Numbered from the stretch's first letter, positions 1 through 13,030 are shown. The stretch is DNA of 64,000 bases from Stereum hirsutum FP-91666 SS1 (GCF_000264905.1 NW_006763150.1:310001-374000); one strand, 5' to 3'. The notes: generated by a model not told the origin, from the sequence alone. Numbers and translations: made by a program.

Positions 1-477
1 GTCCAAAGGGTTCTCACAAAGCGGAGTTTTTTTAAACAAACTCCAAGAATTCACAGGCTTGAAGTCGCTGAGCCTGGAATACCGGGAGTTCCCTCAAGTT
101 ACCAATGGGGCTATCTTGGATCATTTGGGTCAATTTGTTCCCCGTCTCCGAGAGCTCGAGATTCGTGTTTGTTACTGCGTGTGTTACCATCCCATGCGCT
201 CAGTGAGTCTATTCAATAACATCCCCCGTCATGTATATAGGACACTGCTAATGTATCTATTCACTTGCAGACCCACATGGAGGGTCTTGTCCATCGCGTC
301 CTTCCGAACTTTGAGGCACTAAGGACCTATACATGTATTGTTGCAGCCCCCCATTCCCTTCGTTACTCCCGCCACGAATCTGACCACGGAGGTCAGCTAA
401 AGGAGATAGGAAATGCCTGCATGACGCTTAGACGGATTACAGACTTACATTGGCAAGATGGCGGAAGTTTAGGTTAG
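1..477 (+). CDS. F-box/LRR-like family protein, 3' part (cut by window edge)
   Basis: The reading frame is open from base 2. Exons read as 2-202 and 271-477, with an intron of GTGAGT..TTGCAG type. The piece contains EFTGLKSL and LRELEI blocks that align with FTALKSL / LKELTL in the F-box genes at 49965-51563 and 47803-49325, and it ends with a TDLHW block matching ADLHW in the last exons of those genes. It is therefore the C-terminal part of a fourth member of that family, with the F-box beyond the left edge. Unlike its paralogs it has no intron between the block ending in Cys and the DLHW block, so two terminal exons appear fused. Function is inferred from paralogs only: F-box proteins recruit substrates to SCF ubiquitin ligases. 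Confidence 0.6.
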
Positions 478-1118
478 TGCTTCCGACTAGCATGTGTTCG
501 ACCTACGTCTTTGCTCAATGTTGTACGAATAGATCATATACTGCAGAGCTGGGTGGTCGGAGGGAAAGAGTGGGCTTTGATGGACGAATGAACTCAGCAG
601 CGGGATGAGTCTTCGAGCGTGTGTGTGAACGATGGTCATTTATCCGGTTTCGATGCACGACGACCACTCTAGGGCTATCGATGTGAGTATGCACACTATT
701 ATCATACAATTGCTGAAGTTTGCGTTCTCACTTCATTGTCCACTCACACTTTCTCACTACACTCAATTTTGCACGCTCTTCCATGCTATACTCATCCTGT
801 TTTGCTGTTACCGTCACATCACAATCTGCCCATCCTTCGTGCGTCGTTGTCGCGTTCGAGCACGAGAAACAACTATGCTGGTGCCACAATTTCCGCTCTT
901 ACAAGCCTTACTTAGCCTTGCTTTTTGATGCTCTGCCCATGCGTTTTTTTCATACCTATCACCGTACTATCGCATCCCCCACTTCTTGCGCCTTCGAACA
1001 GATATCAAAGATTTCTAAGTCTTTTATCCGCACCGCTAGCCCTTGCCTATGCACGCACGCAGCACCACACAATAATATTGTACTACTTCAGAGCCACATC
1101 CAGATCCTCGTGTCCCGT
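478..1118. other. Intergenic spacer, convergent gene ends
   Basis: This lies between the 3' end of the F-box gene and the 3' end of STT3. Only short overlapping open frames without recognisable motifs are seen. It presumably holds two 3' UTRs. Confidence 0.5.
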
Positions 1119-4100
1119 CTACGCAGACCTCCTCCGCACAGGCGGCTTTGTCCGCTTGCGCTTCTTCCCATGGACGAACGCGTTCGCCGTTTTGAGGTCT
1201 CGTCCGAGCGGGTCCTCCTTCTTGACCTGGTAGATGCGGACGATCCAGTTTTCTGACGTGAAGGCTTCCTCTGCAAACACGAATCGTAGACATTGGGTTA
1301 GCGATATGCATATAGGGTCCACAGGGGAGAGATAGAGGATCAGAGCCAGAGAAAGTACGCACCAAGGTAATCGAGGGTGGGGCCTTGACGGGGCATTTGT
1401 TGTCCTCTGACACGGTCGACGGGCTGCTGGCTACCGAACAATTCCGAGAACCTACGCATCACGAGGTCAGCGATACTACTCATAACAAGAGTCACAACAC
1501 GATAAATACCTGTAGTAAGACATCTTGTACATCAAGCTGTTCTTCATCGTCGACGACGCCTGCTCGTCAACACGGTAATCGCCACTCGGGGTGAAATAGT
1601 TCGGCTCCTGGATCTCGTCGGGCCAGACACCCTGCGCGATACGAACCATCCAAAGGAACTTGTTGATATCGTCTCCGGAGTAGCCGATCAGACCACCGAA
1701 AATGACGAGGACGTAGTCAACGTCGTGTTTGCGGAGGATGGGGTAGGCAACCTCTTCGGTGCTGGACATGGCCTTGCCGACAGTGGCAATGTGGGCTAAA
1801 TAGACGATGGAGTGATCAGTCTGACCGTCGCTACCAAATGCAGGGGCGAGATGAGAAGAACGCACTATTGTTCCAGGTGTTATTATCCACCAAAGTGGGC
1901 CTGTCAGCCATGCCCGCAATCTGGTATCCATAATCCCACCAACTCATGACGACGGCCGTCTCCGGAGTGTTCTGCCTCAACCAATAATACGCCTCCCTAA
2001 AGTCGTCGATGATACTCAACCCATCCGCATTATGGCTCGCCAACACGACCGAAGGCGAAGAGTACGCATTCGAGGTGACCCAGGTACAATGGGCGACAAA
2101 GAACAAGAGGATACCGACGGCGTTGAGGACGGCGGTAAGACGCGCGTCGATGCCGAAGATACCTTTCTGTCTGTCGGCGGCCTTCTTCTTGGATCCGGTC
2201 GAGGAGGAACCAGTGGTCATCCCGACGAGAAGCTCGCTGACGGTTTGGTTGGAGTTGGCGCCTTCTGCGGCAGCCTTTTCCTTCTTGGCTTTTTTAGCCT
2301 CCGTGTGGGAAGGGGTACCCTCGACGGCTTCTTTCTTTTCGGTAGGTTTCTCGGGCTCTTTGGGATCGATGTAGGTATCAAGGAGAGTTGAGAGGGCGAT
2401 GGCTGCGGTGACGACAACGACCGGAGTGAGGGTGAGCATAAGACGGACCATGACACCAGCGAAGTAACTGGCGACGAGGGCGTAGATGATCACGAAGACG
2501 TGTTCGTCACGGAGTTCACGGAAGCAGAGGACGACACCGGCAGGGAAGAGGAAAATGAGGAAGTGAAGGTCCATGAAGAACGAAGGCCAGGCAGTAGGCT
2601 GGTGCTCGGACACGGAAGCGATGATGGGGATGTACCTGAGCACCATGTTCAGTGGAAGAACTGGAGGTATATGTATGTCTGTGACTCACTTCTTAGCATA
2701 GCCGGTGTCCCAGAGCGAGTAGAAACGACCAGTCCAGGGAGCGATGGCGCCCTTGTACGTGAGTCCCACGATGCCGATTGCGCCAACGACACCCGCGGCA
2801 ATAGAGGACGCGAAAAGCAAGTTGTTGAACTGTTTTGATGAGACATGAGAGCGAACAAGCTGGACAAAGGCGACAATTTGAAGTAAACCGAAGACACCTG
2901 GAAACAATCATAAGCTACTGCAGAAGCAAAAAAGAATTATGAGGTACGTACCGAGCGCTCCCATGTGCTCACTGGTGCGCACGGGCTGGAAGCCGACAAA
3001 GGGCACTTGCATACTGGAAAGCGTGCCGATAGCGTACCAGGACGAGTAAGCAACATATAGCTTGTTGCTGAAGCGGCCCATGAGCAGGAGCGCGAGAGCG
3101 TGAAGAGGGATCATGTTGGTGATGAAAGCGTAACCACCTGTAATAACTCAGCACCAGAGATCGATATATTTCATGGTCGTCAATAACTCACCCCAGGCAG
3201 CCACCATGTAGAAGTAGAACAGAGCGGCGAGGGTGCCGAAGAGAGCGCTACCGTTCTTGAGAGCCTTGATCCAGAGGAAGAAGGTGAACATGAGAAGGAA
3301 GATGGCGATGGCTTCGTTGTCGTAAGATCCAGCTACGGAACGAGAGATATATCCGGGCACGATGCCGATGAGCGCTGCAGCCAAGAGACCGGCACTTTCA
3401 TCCTTCATTTCTTTCGTGAACCTGAGAACATAAAGATCAGCGGAAGCTCGGAACAAAATCTCTCGAAGACAGTAGTCAAGCACGAGAGAAAAAAAGGAAG
3501 CACGGAAAACCAATTTCTTTTAGTGAAGCGCGGGATGTAGTCAACTGTCCCCAATGGCGTACTCGTCTGAAAACCTCTTCTTCACATGAATGAAATGCAA
3601 TAACGCTCTGACGGGGATTTCGCACAATACACGTCACTGTCAAGCTGAATACACCTCCGTGTGCTCTCGGTACCTCGTAAACTTAAGACCAGTGACACCA
3701 CCTCACTCGTTGTAGTTATCAGTCCGAACAGGGGCTTCTGAGCCAGGTGAGACCAACGAAATCACGAGCAGTTCTCTCCGGTGCAGGGGTAGTCGTCACC
3801 TTTATCCCGAGAGGTGGGATATATCCAAATTGCAATACCAGTCCCAAACAATGAAAGAAGCTGAACAGCATTCAATAAAACGAAACACTCACATATATGT
3901 AGCCCACGCCGTCAACGAACTAAAACCAGGAGCCAACAACACACAAATGTTGCGAATATCGACGGGAAGGTTGATTGCATGGAGGAGGCTGTAGATGACG
4001 CCGCTAGTGGCCATCAAACCGGGGTAGATGGTGCCACCGACCACACGTCCTAGAGGATACCACGCAGTAGGATCGAACCAGTTCCAGAATTCCTGTGATG

Positions 4101-4480
4101 TGCTGTGTGATCAGTATACGAAGTAATCTGAGTACACAAGAAACGCACGTAGAAGCCTTCTGAGGCAAGAACTCGCGTAGCTCGGCTTTGCACATACTTC
4201 CGTTAGTATATGATCCAGACAGCTCATTCGTGTAACACTCACTAGTTAAACCATGGGTCGCTACACACCACAGACATGAATTCAGCAAGACAACAGAGTG
4301 TATTCAGCCATTGTCAACGTACAATTCATGGATAATACTCTCAAAGTTGATGACAGCAAACAAACGCGAAGCAATAGCAGCCGCCGAGATGAGGCCCAAA
4401 GCAACGATCCGTACCAACGAAGTTACGTTTGTGACCGTCGCCGGGGACAAATTCGAGGGAAGCGGGTAGGCCTCTGGCAT
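1119..4480 (-). CDS. STT3: Oligosaccharyltransferase catalytic subunit STT3
   Basis: STT3 transfers the dolichol-linked glycan to Asn-X-Ser/Thr sequons in the ER lumen. The start is ATG at 4480 (MPEAYPLPS..), and a first hydrophobic segment follows. In order come [19 protein letters not shown], the long multi-membrane region ([33 protein letters not shown]) and the luminal catalytic-domain motif [12 protein letters not shown] near 1920-1950, the hallmark of STT3. The C-terminus ends in a Lys/Arg-rich tail, [14 protein letters not shown] charged Lys/Glu/Pro-rich, Ser-rich linker (about 2170-2370) separates membrane and luminal parts. There are about ten introns; one (3422-3892) is 471 nt, far longer than the rest. 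Most introns are short, and all key motifs read through intact. Confidence 0.93.
3422..3892 (-). other. Unusually long intron of STT3
   Basis: The donor GTGAGT follows the codons for WATY and the acceptor CTCAG precedes FTKEMKDE, so the boundaries are fixed by the conserved protein. It is 471 nt long against about 50-60 nt for the other STT3 introns. No clear C/D or H/ACA snoRNA boxes were recognised in it. Confidence 0.75.
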
Positions 4481-4856
4481 CTTGCCCAATCCCTGAGTAG
4501 GATAACAAGGATTGACAAGGGTGATAGAGGCGGCCGAGGTTAGAACAGAGTGAGTAGAACGAAGGAGAGTGGAGGTATTTAGAGACGCGCTGGCTGCGCT
4601 CTCACAGCGACGTGTCTCCCCGCCACGTGGGCTCTATTTCGAGTTCGTTTGCGCCACAGAAGCGGCGCGGATGTGGCCCGCTCGTACTTATTTATTCTGT
4701 CTCTGGACAAGTCCATGAATGAAGGATGTGATTGACAGAAATACAGTGTGTATTGATATGCGTGAGTGGTGGTATCTATGTGTACAGTGCTAGTAATCGA
4801 CTAGGAACGAAAGCAACGAAAGCAGCTCGACACGACAAAGAGTCTCAGAGACATGC
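4481..4856. promoter_or_regulatory. Spacer: STT3 promoter region and SPFH-gene 3' end
   Basis: Both neighbours are on the minus strand, so this 376-bp gap must contain the STT3 promoter and 5' UTR. No specific element was recognised beyond GC-rich CACGTGG at about 4623. Confidence 0.4.
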
Positions 4857-6720
4857 TCAGAGCGTTTCAGGTTTTGCTTTGTTAGTGGCTTGCTCAGGAA
4901 CATCTTTGAACATGTCCGAAATAAGCTCCATGGGAGATTTGTCCGAGTCGACCATCTTGTCAGCAGCGAGTCGCACCCCTCTATTCGCCAGAGCCTGCGC
5001 CTCATCAACCAGTTCCCCTACATCAGCAGCTAACGACTCCAAACCATCTTCCTTGTCCCCCGCTTGTGTACTATCGGCGTTCGTAAGATCAGTGTGTTGC
5101 CTCGGGGAGGCTGGATTTTCTGGTGTTGTCGATGACTTCGTGAGCTTGGTGTCAGTGGCCTGAGCGGGTTGCTTTTGACCACCTGTACCTGGGCTAGCAG
5201 CACCACCCGACCTCACACTAACAGTCTGTGCCGCCGCCTTAATCTTCTCCGCGAAGTCCACCCCATATTCCTCGAGCATTTTCGAGCCTAACGAAGCTTT
5301 ATCTCCAAAGAAATAAGTGGAGTTTCCTTCACCGTTGGCGATAGCCTTAAGTTGCTCCAGACGGGCTAGAGAAAGAAGGGCCGAGAGCGCCATTTGACGT
5401 TGAGCAGGGGATGGTGAGATGTCGGGGGAGGAGGTTAGGGAAGAGGCGAGCTCTGCGACTTGTTTTGAGAGGGCGGAGGCTTCGAGGATGGATTGTTTGT
5501 TCCTTGAGTGTGCAGAGTCGATGTCAGGTTGTAGTCGATAGGTCTGGCCCAAGGCGGGAGGTGGAATCATACCGGGCTTCAGCTTCACGGACGATGACGT
5601 TGTAGGTAGCTTCCGCTTCGTTGGCCTTGGCTACGAGCTTCAGAACACATTGACAGGATTAGCACGATACATCGAGAATGGTTGAGCTTGTGACGGAAGA
5701 CGACATACATGCCCTTCTGACTCAAGGATAACTCGTTGCTTGTGGCCCTCCGCCACATTGACCTGCGCTTGCGTATCCAAAAGCTGCTTTCGTCTATTAC
5801 GCTCGGCTTCCATCTGGAGCTCGAGTTGGCGCTGCAGATCATCGTAGGGACAAGTTGAGTGGATTGATGCAAATGTGGAAGGGTTGGACGAATGACAAAC
5901 CTCGACCTCTCGATTAGCTGGTTGAAATGTTTGAACTTCGAACCGGGAGCACTCGACGCCCCAGTTCTATATCGCACAGTGGTTAGCCATACAACCGACA
6001 TTTATAGAGTGGTGGGAAGCGTACTGAAATGGTGTTCCCAATGACGACGTTCAGCTGCTTGTTCAGTCCATTCCTATCGCTGATGACCTATAATCGCCAC
6101 CCGAAGTCATTTCAATGTCTTACACCCCGAGCTTCATTACGTCGACTGACCTGATCATAACTGAACGACCCCAACACACTCCTCATCGCCGATTGTCCAA
6201 TCTTCGTGATATTTTCATGGACATCGCTGACCGCAAAACAAGCCTTATAGCTGTCTTGCACACGATAGAAAAGCGAGCCGGAACAGGTGACTGGGACGTT
6301 GTCCGCGGTGTAACCCGGGAGCTAGTGTGCGATGCAAATGGTATGTAGATGTCAGAGCTACCGGAAAGGAAAGAGGTTCGTAGTGGGGAACGTACCTTGG
6401 GTATCTGGATGGATGATTCCCTCATGTCCAGGTTGACAATCGTATGATAAAGTGGGATCGCAATTCGTAATCCCGGTTCGAGATGGACGGGGTCTCTTCC
6501 AAGTCTGTGGCACATAGACGTGAGTTCTGGTCAACAGCACAAAGCCGAAAACAAACGAAACGAACCTCAACCGCCATGCCTCATGCCCCTGGTGTATGAT
6601 CGTGAAAAACCCTCTCTCTAAGGGAAGCCGTGAAGCAGGTCGAGCAACACCAGCGACCGTACCCGAAGTAAGTCGGCGAGCCATACAAGCCTGAGAACGT
6701 GCGACAGCTAGACTACTCAT
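4857..6720 (-). CDS. SPFH/Band 7 (stomatin/prohibitin-type) membrane protein
   Basis: The protein starts MSSLAVARSQACMARRL, an Arg-rich, acid-free N-terminus resembling a mitochondrial presequence. The SPFH core follows: HLEPGLRIAIPL (the stomatin LEPGL motif), YTADNVPVTCSG, LFYRVQDSYKA, SAMRSVLGS and NWGVECSRFEV. Next comes the helical repeat typical of stomatins (RQLELQMEAERNRR, NVAEGHKQRVILESEG, KANEAEATYN) and a long Ala/Ser-rich tail containing GEGNSTYFFGD. SPFH proteins form membrane-bound ring scaffolds. Similarity to mitochondrial SLP2/StoA-type proteins is inferred from the presequence. The splice joins around 5530-5640 are uncertain: the frame changes there, and a phase-0 intron ending in GGGCCAG gives the best join. 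Confidence 0.82.
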
Positions 6721-9373
6721 TCTACTTCAGAAGAACCTCGAGGTAAGAACGAGCCGAGTATATGGTGGACGATGCGAACGACAACTGAGACCGGAGTCCG
6801 ATGCACAATTGGGATATCAACACCAAGTTCAACTTGTAGTTCGCGAGTCGTGACCGGTGTGTAGTGTGCGCTGACTCCCCTCTCGGACGGCAGCATCAGT
6901 CTTTAAGTACCTCGTCAACGGGCTAACAATAAAACGCGGTCCCCAGACGCGATCCCGCGAGCGGGAAGACGAACAATGCAGCGCTGTACGAAGCCGAGCG
7001 AACGCGCGTCAGGAATGCGCGACTGCTCGGGGCGTTGTTGAACGGTATGGACGCGCAATTTACTTGCCGAGTGGCCGGGGCACACGCCACAAAGGCTTCG
7101 CGCCGTTCGCATATATAAACGAGCAAACGAAGACCAAGAAGAAATAACTCTCTCCTTCTGAATGCACGGCAACCAGGTTCCAATTCGTTCTCGGATTCTC
7201 TATTTTCTCACCCATGCCTGCCAACTAGTTAGCCAGGCCATAGGAGAGCTACTGTGGCGGACTAGGATCCTGGACAGATGGGCTTTCTCGCTCATTTAAT
7301 CAATTTCATGTCTATGACATGCAAACTAAGTGACACATTTAGGTAGTCCGACATATATTAAGTATATTTACAACTATTTAGAGAGCTTGATGCAGTAAAC
7401 CATCGTCAATGAATATTCTGCGACGACGAGTGGGGAAAGTGGCAAAACAGGGAAGCTGGACGCGCGCCGAAAGGGCCCGGCTATTGCCGAATGAGTGGCG
7501 AAAAAGATGTCAAAAGGCGCCACACCCCCTTGCCCACCGATTTCGTACACATAATCGTTAGACGACCAGCAGCAAGAAGTACCCATAGCGTTTTAAGATA
7601 GATAATTCTATCTGTGTAAATATTTGTGGGGTTCTGCACGACTTTCTGCGCTCAGGTTTCATTCGGATGTTTGAGAGGTGCAAAATTGGTCATTTCTCTA
7701 AAACCGTGCCGTCTAGAAGCCAAACAGTCTGTTAAAAACAAGCAGACCTTGGCAGAGGAATTATTTTGTTCGGTCTCCAAGACCATAAACTTTTTGTATG
7801 AGGAAGATCATGGATGCTGGAGCTAGAGCCTCACGAAGTGGGAGCCTCTTGTGGCGCCTTAGCCAGAGGATCCCCTCAACAAAAGATGTCCCATGCAAAA
7901 GTAGGCAACCATGGTCTGCCAGAATAATTTAGAATCACTTATGGCATGTCCCCATTTATACCACACATAGATTTCTACGAGCATGTACGCTGATATTAAA
8001 GGCGAGTCGAGGTGTCCATGTCGGTCGAGCTCCCTGCATGTGGCAAAATGGCCACACAAACCCCATCTCCGACAACATTTCACCATCTTCTACAAAATAC
8101 TCACAAGAATCACACAAAATATTTTTACATATCGCACGGGACGATGTAGGCCTACAAGTAATCTAGAGCGATGAAGGCACGAATATGTGTGCTTGAAATT
8201 CCAGAAAAGTTTGTCCAGCTTCTATGTCCGTCCAGCTTCCTAGTCCGCCACAGTATTAGATCCTGCATCTTTAGTCGTATCCTACGTCGTTGACGGCCTG
8301 GCCGTTTTGCCGGCATGAATATCCTGCATGTGCCCATATTCATGTATTCGATCCTGAGCCCCTAGAAAGTATTGAGATCTGGTTCGCCTCTCCATGTAGA
8401 AAATCTCCAAAGATGGTTGAAAAGATAACCACGTCTTCTGAGGACAAATGACGAGGACTAGTGTATGGCCACATCGTTGACAAAGTGTTGTAGGAGCGGC
8501 AGGATCATGTTGGGGGAGGAGCTTATTCGTAACCTAAGGCAATCTGGTATGTGTCAGACATGCTAGATGCATCCAAGGGGAGCAGCCAAACGACGTACTC
8601 TCGTGTATTCCCTGCTACTGGTTTCCCCGTGACAGTGGCCTGGGGCCACTCAGTGTCGACCAGCCGTACGAGGGACAATGACCATGTGTGACTATTCCTC
8701 CACGGTGTCTTGAGTGATGTTGCTTTGCATAGGACCCGGTAAACACAGGGAATGTAGGGCTCTTTGCAATAAAAACTGAGGGATGGCGGCGAGCAGTTCC
8801 GCGTCGGGGAGACGTCCTTTTCACGGAACCCTATAGCATTAGCTTGAACGTCGTCCGTCGAGCCTCAAGTTTGCCAGAAGTCATGTAAAGGTGAGGCTGG
8901 GCCTTAACGAATAATCCGAGGGTAGACGAAGCGTTCATTCCATGCAGCAGCGGGTGGTAAGTAGGAGAAGGAGAGAGCTCACGGGAACTCTGACGTTTGG
9001 TTGGCACCGGGCCGTTGGTCTCTTGCCTCCTCTTGCTCTTCCCCGTCACTCGCTTTTGGGCTGGATTTTTCTAATACAATCCTGAAGCTTGTGGTCAGCT
9101 GGTCCCTCTCTTACATTCAAAAAGAGTCTTTACAAAGGGTTTCCAGGATCCACTAGGATTAGGCTGGGCTGAGGAAGTTTTGAAGTTGGCACCTCCGTGT
9201 CGCGAATTTGATATCAGTGAGCTTTGACCTGAGGATTCGTAATCTTTCTTATCGTTATTCATGACCCTTCTTCTAGATAAAGCGACGAGACAAAGAAACA
9301 TGATGCGTGCGCGTTCCAGAAGATGATGTTGCGACGCGTACGGTATCTGTGCCGTGCCACAGTCAAAGTCAAG
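6721..9373. other. Long gene-poor spacer
   Basis: This 2.65-kb stretch has only short, mutually overlapping open frames with no recognisable domain. The first few hundred bases are the promoter side of the SPFH gene. A 12-bp perfect palindrome (TGTAGGCCTACA, about 8144) and a small hairpin (AGATAG..CTATCT, about 7598) are present, but no larger structure or transposon end was recognised. Confidence 0.5.
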
Positions 9374-9393
9374 TAGGGGTTTTATGTTTCGGG
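9374..9393 (+). repeat. Left terminal inverted repeat of Harbinger-type element
   Basis: It begins TAGGGGTTTTATG and then TTTCGGG. It matches the inverse of 13031-13050 at 17 of 20 positions, with the first 13 identical. Confidence 0.8.
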
Positions 9394-9601
9394 TTCTGGG
9401 ATGGACCCAGCCCAGAGTTTTATGAGCTGACGTCACCATGCGGTTCGAGCGTCCCACCCGAATCCACTTGTTTCCACGCCACACAAACTGGACCCCTCTG
9501 CGTAAAGGCGCGACGCGCGTCTGCCTGTGCTGCAAGCTCCTCTGAACGCGTCGCGTCGTGCTCGCTGTTACAAGTTGCTCACAGTAACCCCGACGCTCGA
9601 C

Positions 9602-11362
9602 ATGGACCAGCGTCCACCTGCACGACCGCCGGACGGTCAACAGTTCCTTTATAATATGTATCCTCAACAGAGACCCCCTCCTGTTCAGCCGAATTTTTAT
9701 CGTGAACATCTTCCCCACATCGTCCCCTCACAGGGCTTTAACCTTCGAGCTCCCGCTGTCCGTTCAGTAGATTATGCGGCAGGTAGAGATGCTGGCGCGG
9801 GACTAGACGGAGTAGTTGGTCGTCGTGATGATACTGTACGTGTAATCATGTTGCGTGCAGGTTCGAGGCTCATTCGGCCACAGGGTCACGATGTCGAAGA
9901 CGAGACATGGGAACCATCCCAGGCCTTTAACCACCCAAACCAGGATCCTCACGCTTTCGGTCCTGCCAATCGTGCACCGGTATGTTTCTCTAGCTACTAA
10001 CGTTGTTGTTCATCTTGATCACTTATAGTGCAATTTACGCAGCCGAATTCTGACCAGCCATTGTTCAACGAAGGCGACCAGGAGGGCATCTTTGGTGACT
10101 TCCACACATTCTTCTCGGATGATGTCCCTGTCCCGTCTGTCCCGAAGAAGCAGTCAGCCTGGGCTGGTGCCGAATGCTACGATCTTGCGGTGATCACTTC
10201 GCGTGTTAACCCATACATACGGCCAATTGACCAGCGAGACAAGATATATCAGAAGGTTGGGGCGGTTTTGGGCGGTCGCACTTCAGGTGCAGTAATGGAG
10301 AAGCTACGTGAGCTTGCACAGTTTCATCAGGTGTGTTTCCTTGTTGCGTTGTCCCGCCCATGGACTCCGAGTCGCGTCCTCACTGTTGCTTTCAAGAATG
10401 ACGATAGCCCCAAATTTTCTCACTTGAAGAAGCTCCTGGGTTCAAGATATCTTATACCCATTCGGTCTGTCCTTGAGGGATTGAATGACCTGAGGAACGG
10501 TGCAAATAGTGTGGCGGAGGGTGCAAAGGCTGAGAAGTCCAAGGTGAGTTGAGACAGGCTCTTTCTCGGTGTCCGTGAGTCGTCCCTGACATCCGCTTAG
10601 AAGGAAGCCATGGACAAACGTGCAGGCGAATTCTTTCGCGATTGCGCAAAGGAGAATCTCTGCCGTGCAGAGAAGCGCCCCCGTGCATACTCCGAGTCTT
10701 CGGACAGTGGTTCCTCGTCGGACGATGACTCGTCTGACGATAGTTTTACAAGTGGACGTGGCTCTCTCAGCCCGGAGCAATCGAGACCGTCAACTCCAGC
10801 GACTGGAAATCGTGACGAGAATATCCCGCCACGCGATGCCCCTCCCTCACCGTCACGCCTTCGTCATGAACAGTCCGCGGCTTTATCCCACATTGACTCC
10901 AACAACCTCGCTACCGCCTCTCGCTCCCCCACCCACTCCCCCTCCCCCTCACCTTCCGAACGCCGTCATCGCTCCCCTTCGGCCACCCATCCGAATGAAG
11001 GCTCACGTACACCCGGTGGTTCTAGTTTCCGTACGCCCTCGCATAACGGTTCGCCTCAGCAGGCATCTCGCACATCACCGCAAGGTCCTGCGGTGTCTTC
11101 ATCAAGATCCTCGCGTTGTGCTGATGCGATGCCAGAGCCCGATGCAGGTGTTCATAGGTCGAAGAAGCGACGGACGGGCAGGTCTAACGCTGTTTTAGTT
11201 AGTAAGGTTTTGGAGAAACATCAGGAGGTGGAGGATCGGCGAACACGGAAGTTGGTGAAGGTTGTGCGCGAGGATAGCATGGAGCGTAATAGACTCTTGG
11301 GCCGCCTGGTCGGCGGTATGGAGACGATGATTGATCTTTACCGTCAATCCATGGACGATTGA
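9602..11362 (+). CDS. Transposon-encoded Myb/trihelix-like accessory protein
   Basis: Exons 9602-9979, 10043-10330, 10397-10543 and 10601-11362 give 524 aa, and all joins keep phase 0. The N-terminus is Pro-rich. Residues of about 150-215 hold a segment with the spacing of a Myb/SANT-like domain (SAWAGAECYDLAVITSRVNP, QKVGAVLGGRTSGAVMEKL), as in the DNA-binding partner proteins of PIF/Harbinger transposons. The middle is strongly Ser/Pro-rich and low-complexity. The C-terminus is a basic, probably coiled-coil tail (RSKKRRTGRSN, then EKHQEVEDRRTRKLVKVV). It lies between the element's inverted repeats and converges on the transposase, which supports the assignment. In characterised Harbinger systems the partner helps the transposase enter the nucleus and bind the ends; that role is inferred here. 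Confidence 0.7.
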
Positions 11363-11613
11363 TCTAGTACGTGTTGCGTTCACCTGCTCTAATTAGTAAT
11401 TCGAGTCCTTTCTTGGTCCTTCCTTGCTATTCCCTCTGTCTGGTGCTGTGAACATCTTGTACATTTACACTACACATAATCCTGTCAGCTTACTGTTCCA
11501 TAGACTACTGTACACATTCTCGAGTCCTGACTTTCTTGGTACACTTCTGAATCTGTCCTCCAATGTCTAGAAAATTATGTATGTAACATTATTATGTATA
11601 TATTGTAGATACA

Positions 11614-12854
11614 TCAATGGTGAAAATACTCTTCGAGAGTAGGAGGGGGGCATCGGAAGGTATCGGAGATCTGGTTACGGCCTCGAAGACATGTCATAGA
11701 ATTTGTAAGTAGGATGCCAATGCGGTAGTAGCGTCCGATAGGAGATGAGTAGACACGATGACGCTTCCAATGGTCTAGGAAGGGCCACTGGTTAAGCGCA
11801 ACTGCAAAAGCATGCTCGACTTCGATACGGAAATGGGACATCTTCGCGTTGAATCTCTGCTGGTCCTCCGATAATCTGGAACCCGTATACGGACTCATAA
11901 GCTCTCTACTGATTCCAACATACGCAGGATCCCCGAACAACTGATAATACTGCTCCCTGCCTTCTGAGTCCCGTGTATAGGCCCGCTTCCGACAAGTTTC
12001 CTTCAGCCCACTATCGTGCAGAACTGCATTGTCATTTCGTCGTCCTTCGAAAGGCCCAAACAGGTTGGCAAAAAGCCCATTCGGAAGCACAACCCCTTGA
12101 TACTTCATGGCATGGAAGTGCTTGTACCCGCTATAGGCGATACGCTGAAGGTACGATGGTCGGCAGATGCGGCGAATAGTACAATCGATGAAACCCCATA
12201 CAGTTTCGGTGGGGGCACCTGCGGCGTGGATGGCGGCTGCGTACGCACGGATCTTTTGACGGCTGAGGAGGCGGTCGGAGTCGAATCCGAGCAGATGGGA
12301 CCAAGTATCGTCAAGGAAGAGGAGGAGGTCGTTGATGACCATCGAGACGGCACAAGAGGACCGATCAAAACGAGATGTGATATCATGGATGTCGGCATCC
12401 ATACGAAACCGGTAAAGTAGGATGCATAGAGCCTCGACGGAGGAAAACGAGTATCCCTCTCGGGTTTTGAAGGGATCAGGGATTTCCATGGCTTGTGATA
12501 GTTCAAGGATCTCGTCGACTGAGAACCTAGTGATGTTGATCGTGCCTGTAAGTATCTTCTCGAGAGCTCTAGAGCTGAATATACACACCCAAACCAATAG
12601 TGACAAGTGTCTGAAGAAATTTTCCTTAAATACTCCTCTGATATACGACATCCTCCTTGTTCAGGTTGAAGGTACTTGCGTAGATCGGCAAATACCATTG
12701 CGATACCAACACCGAGTGAAGATGTTTCGAGGACCCGTTCGATGATAAGTTGCGGCTCTGAGTTATGTTCCACAGCGAGTACCATCAATGTAGGGATGAG
12801 AGTACATTGAAGGAAGTAAAGAAGTAATTTAGATAGTTTTTTATTAGGCGGCAT
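11614..12854 (-). CDS. PIF/Harbinger-family DDE transposase (HARBI1/DDE_Tnp_4-like)
   Basis: Exons 12587-12854 and 11614-12545 (minus strand, a 41-nt intron) give 399 aa. The N-terminal part holds an HTH-like region (EALCILLYRFRMDADIHDI, SRFDRSSCAVSMVINDL). The catalytic part shows WGFIDCTIRRICRPS (first Asp), NGLFANLFGPFEGRRND (second acidic block), GDPAYVG and the terminal RIEVEHAFA (catalytic Glu), which is the order of the DDE_Tnp_4 family. The reading frame has no breaks, so activity is possible. A donor one or two bases earlier (TTTGG/GTGTGT) breaks the frame; the donor GTGTATATT restores it. Confidence 0.88.
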
Positions 12855-13030
12855 AGTGCTAGATGTGTGTGCGCGATAGGAAGGACTATTCTACTAGTAC
12901 TTAGGTGAACCAGCGAAGCTGCTAGGTGCGAGTCGCTGGCTGGCGGAGCGGGCTACGTCATATGCGGTCCCATGCGGTTCAGCTGTTCCACAGTGGAGCA
13001 ATCTCTGTCCAGACAGAAATGAGCTCTGGG

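Noticed and set aside
1036..1413. Longer alternative C-terminus for STT3 in another frame
   Set aside because: The frame ending at 1119 carries the family's [11 protein letters not shown] block and basic tail; the other frame does not.
6915..7183. Minus-strand frames upstream of the SPFH gene as a separate gene
   Set aside because: Two short overlapping frames of similar length in different phases, no motif, Arg/Cys-rich shadow composition.
9360..9373. Extended direct repeat GTCAAAG around the transposon as a 7-bp target duplication
   Set aside because: The left flank reads GTCAAG next to the end and GTCAAAG only six bases further out, while the right flank reads GTCAAAG; the copies are not equally placed, so chance cannot be excluded.
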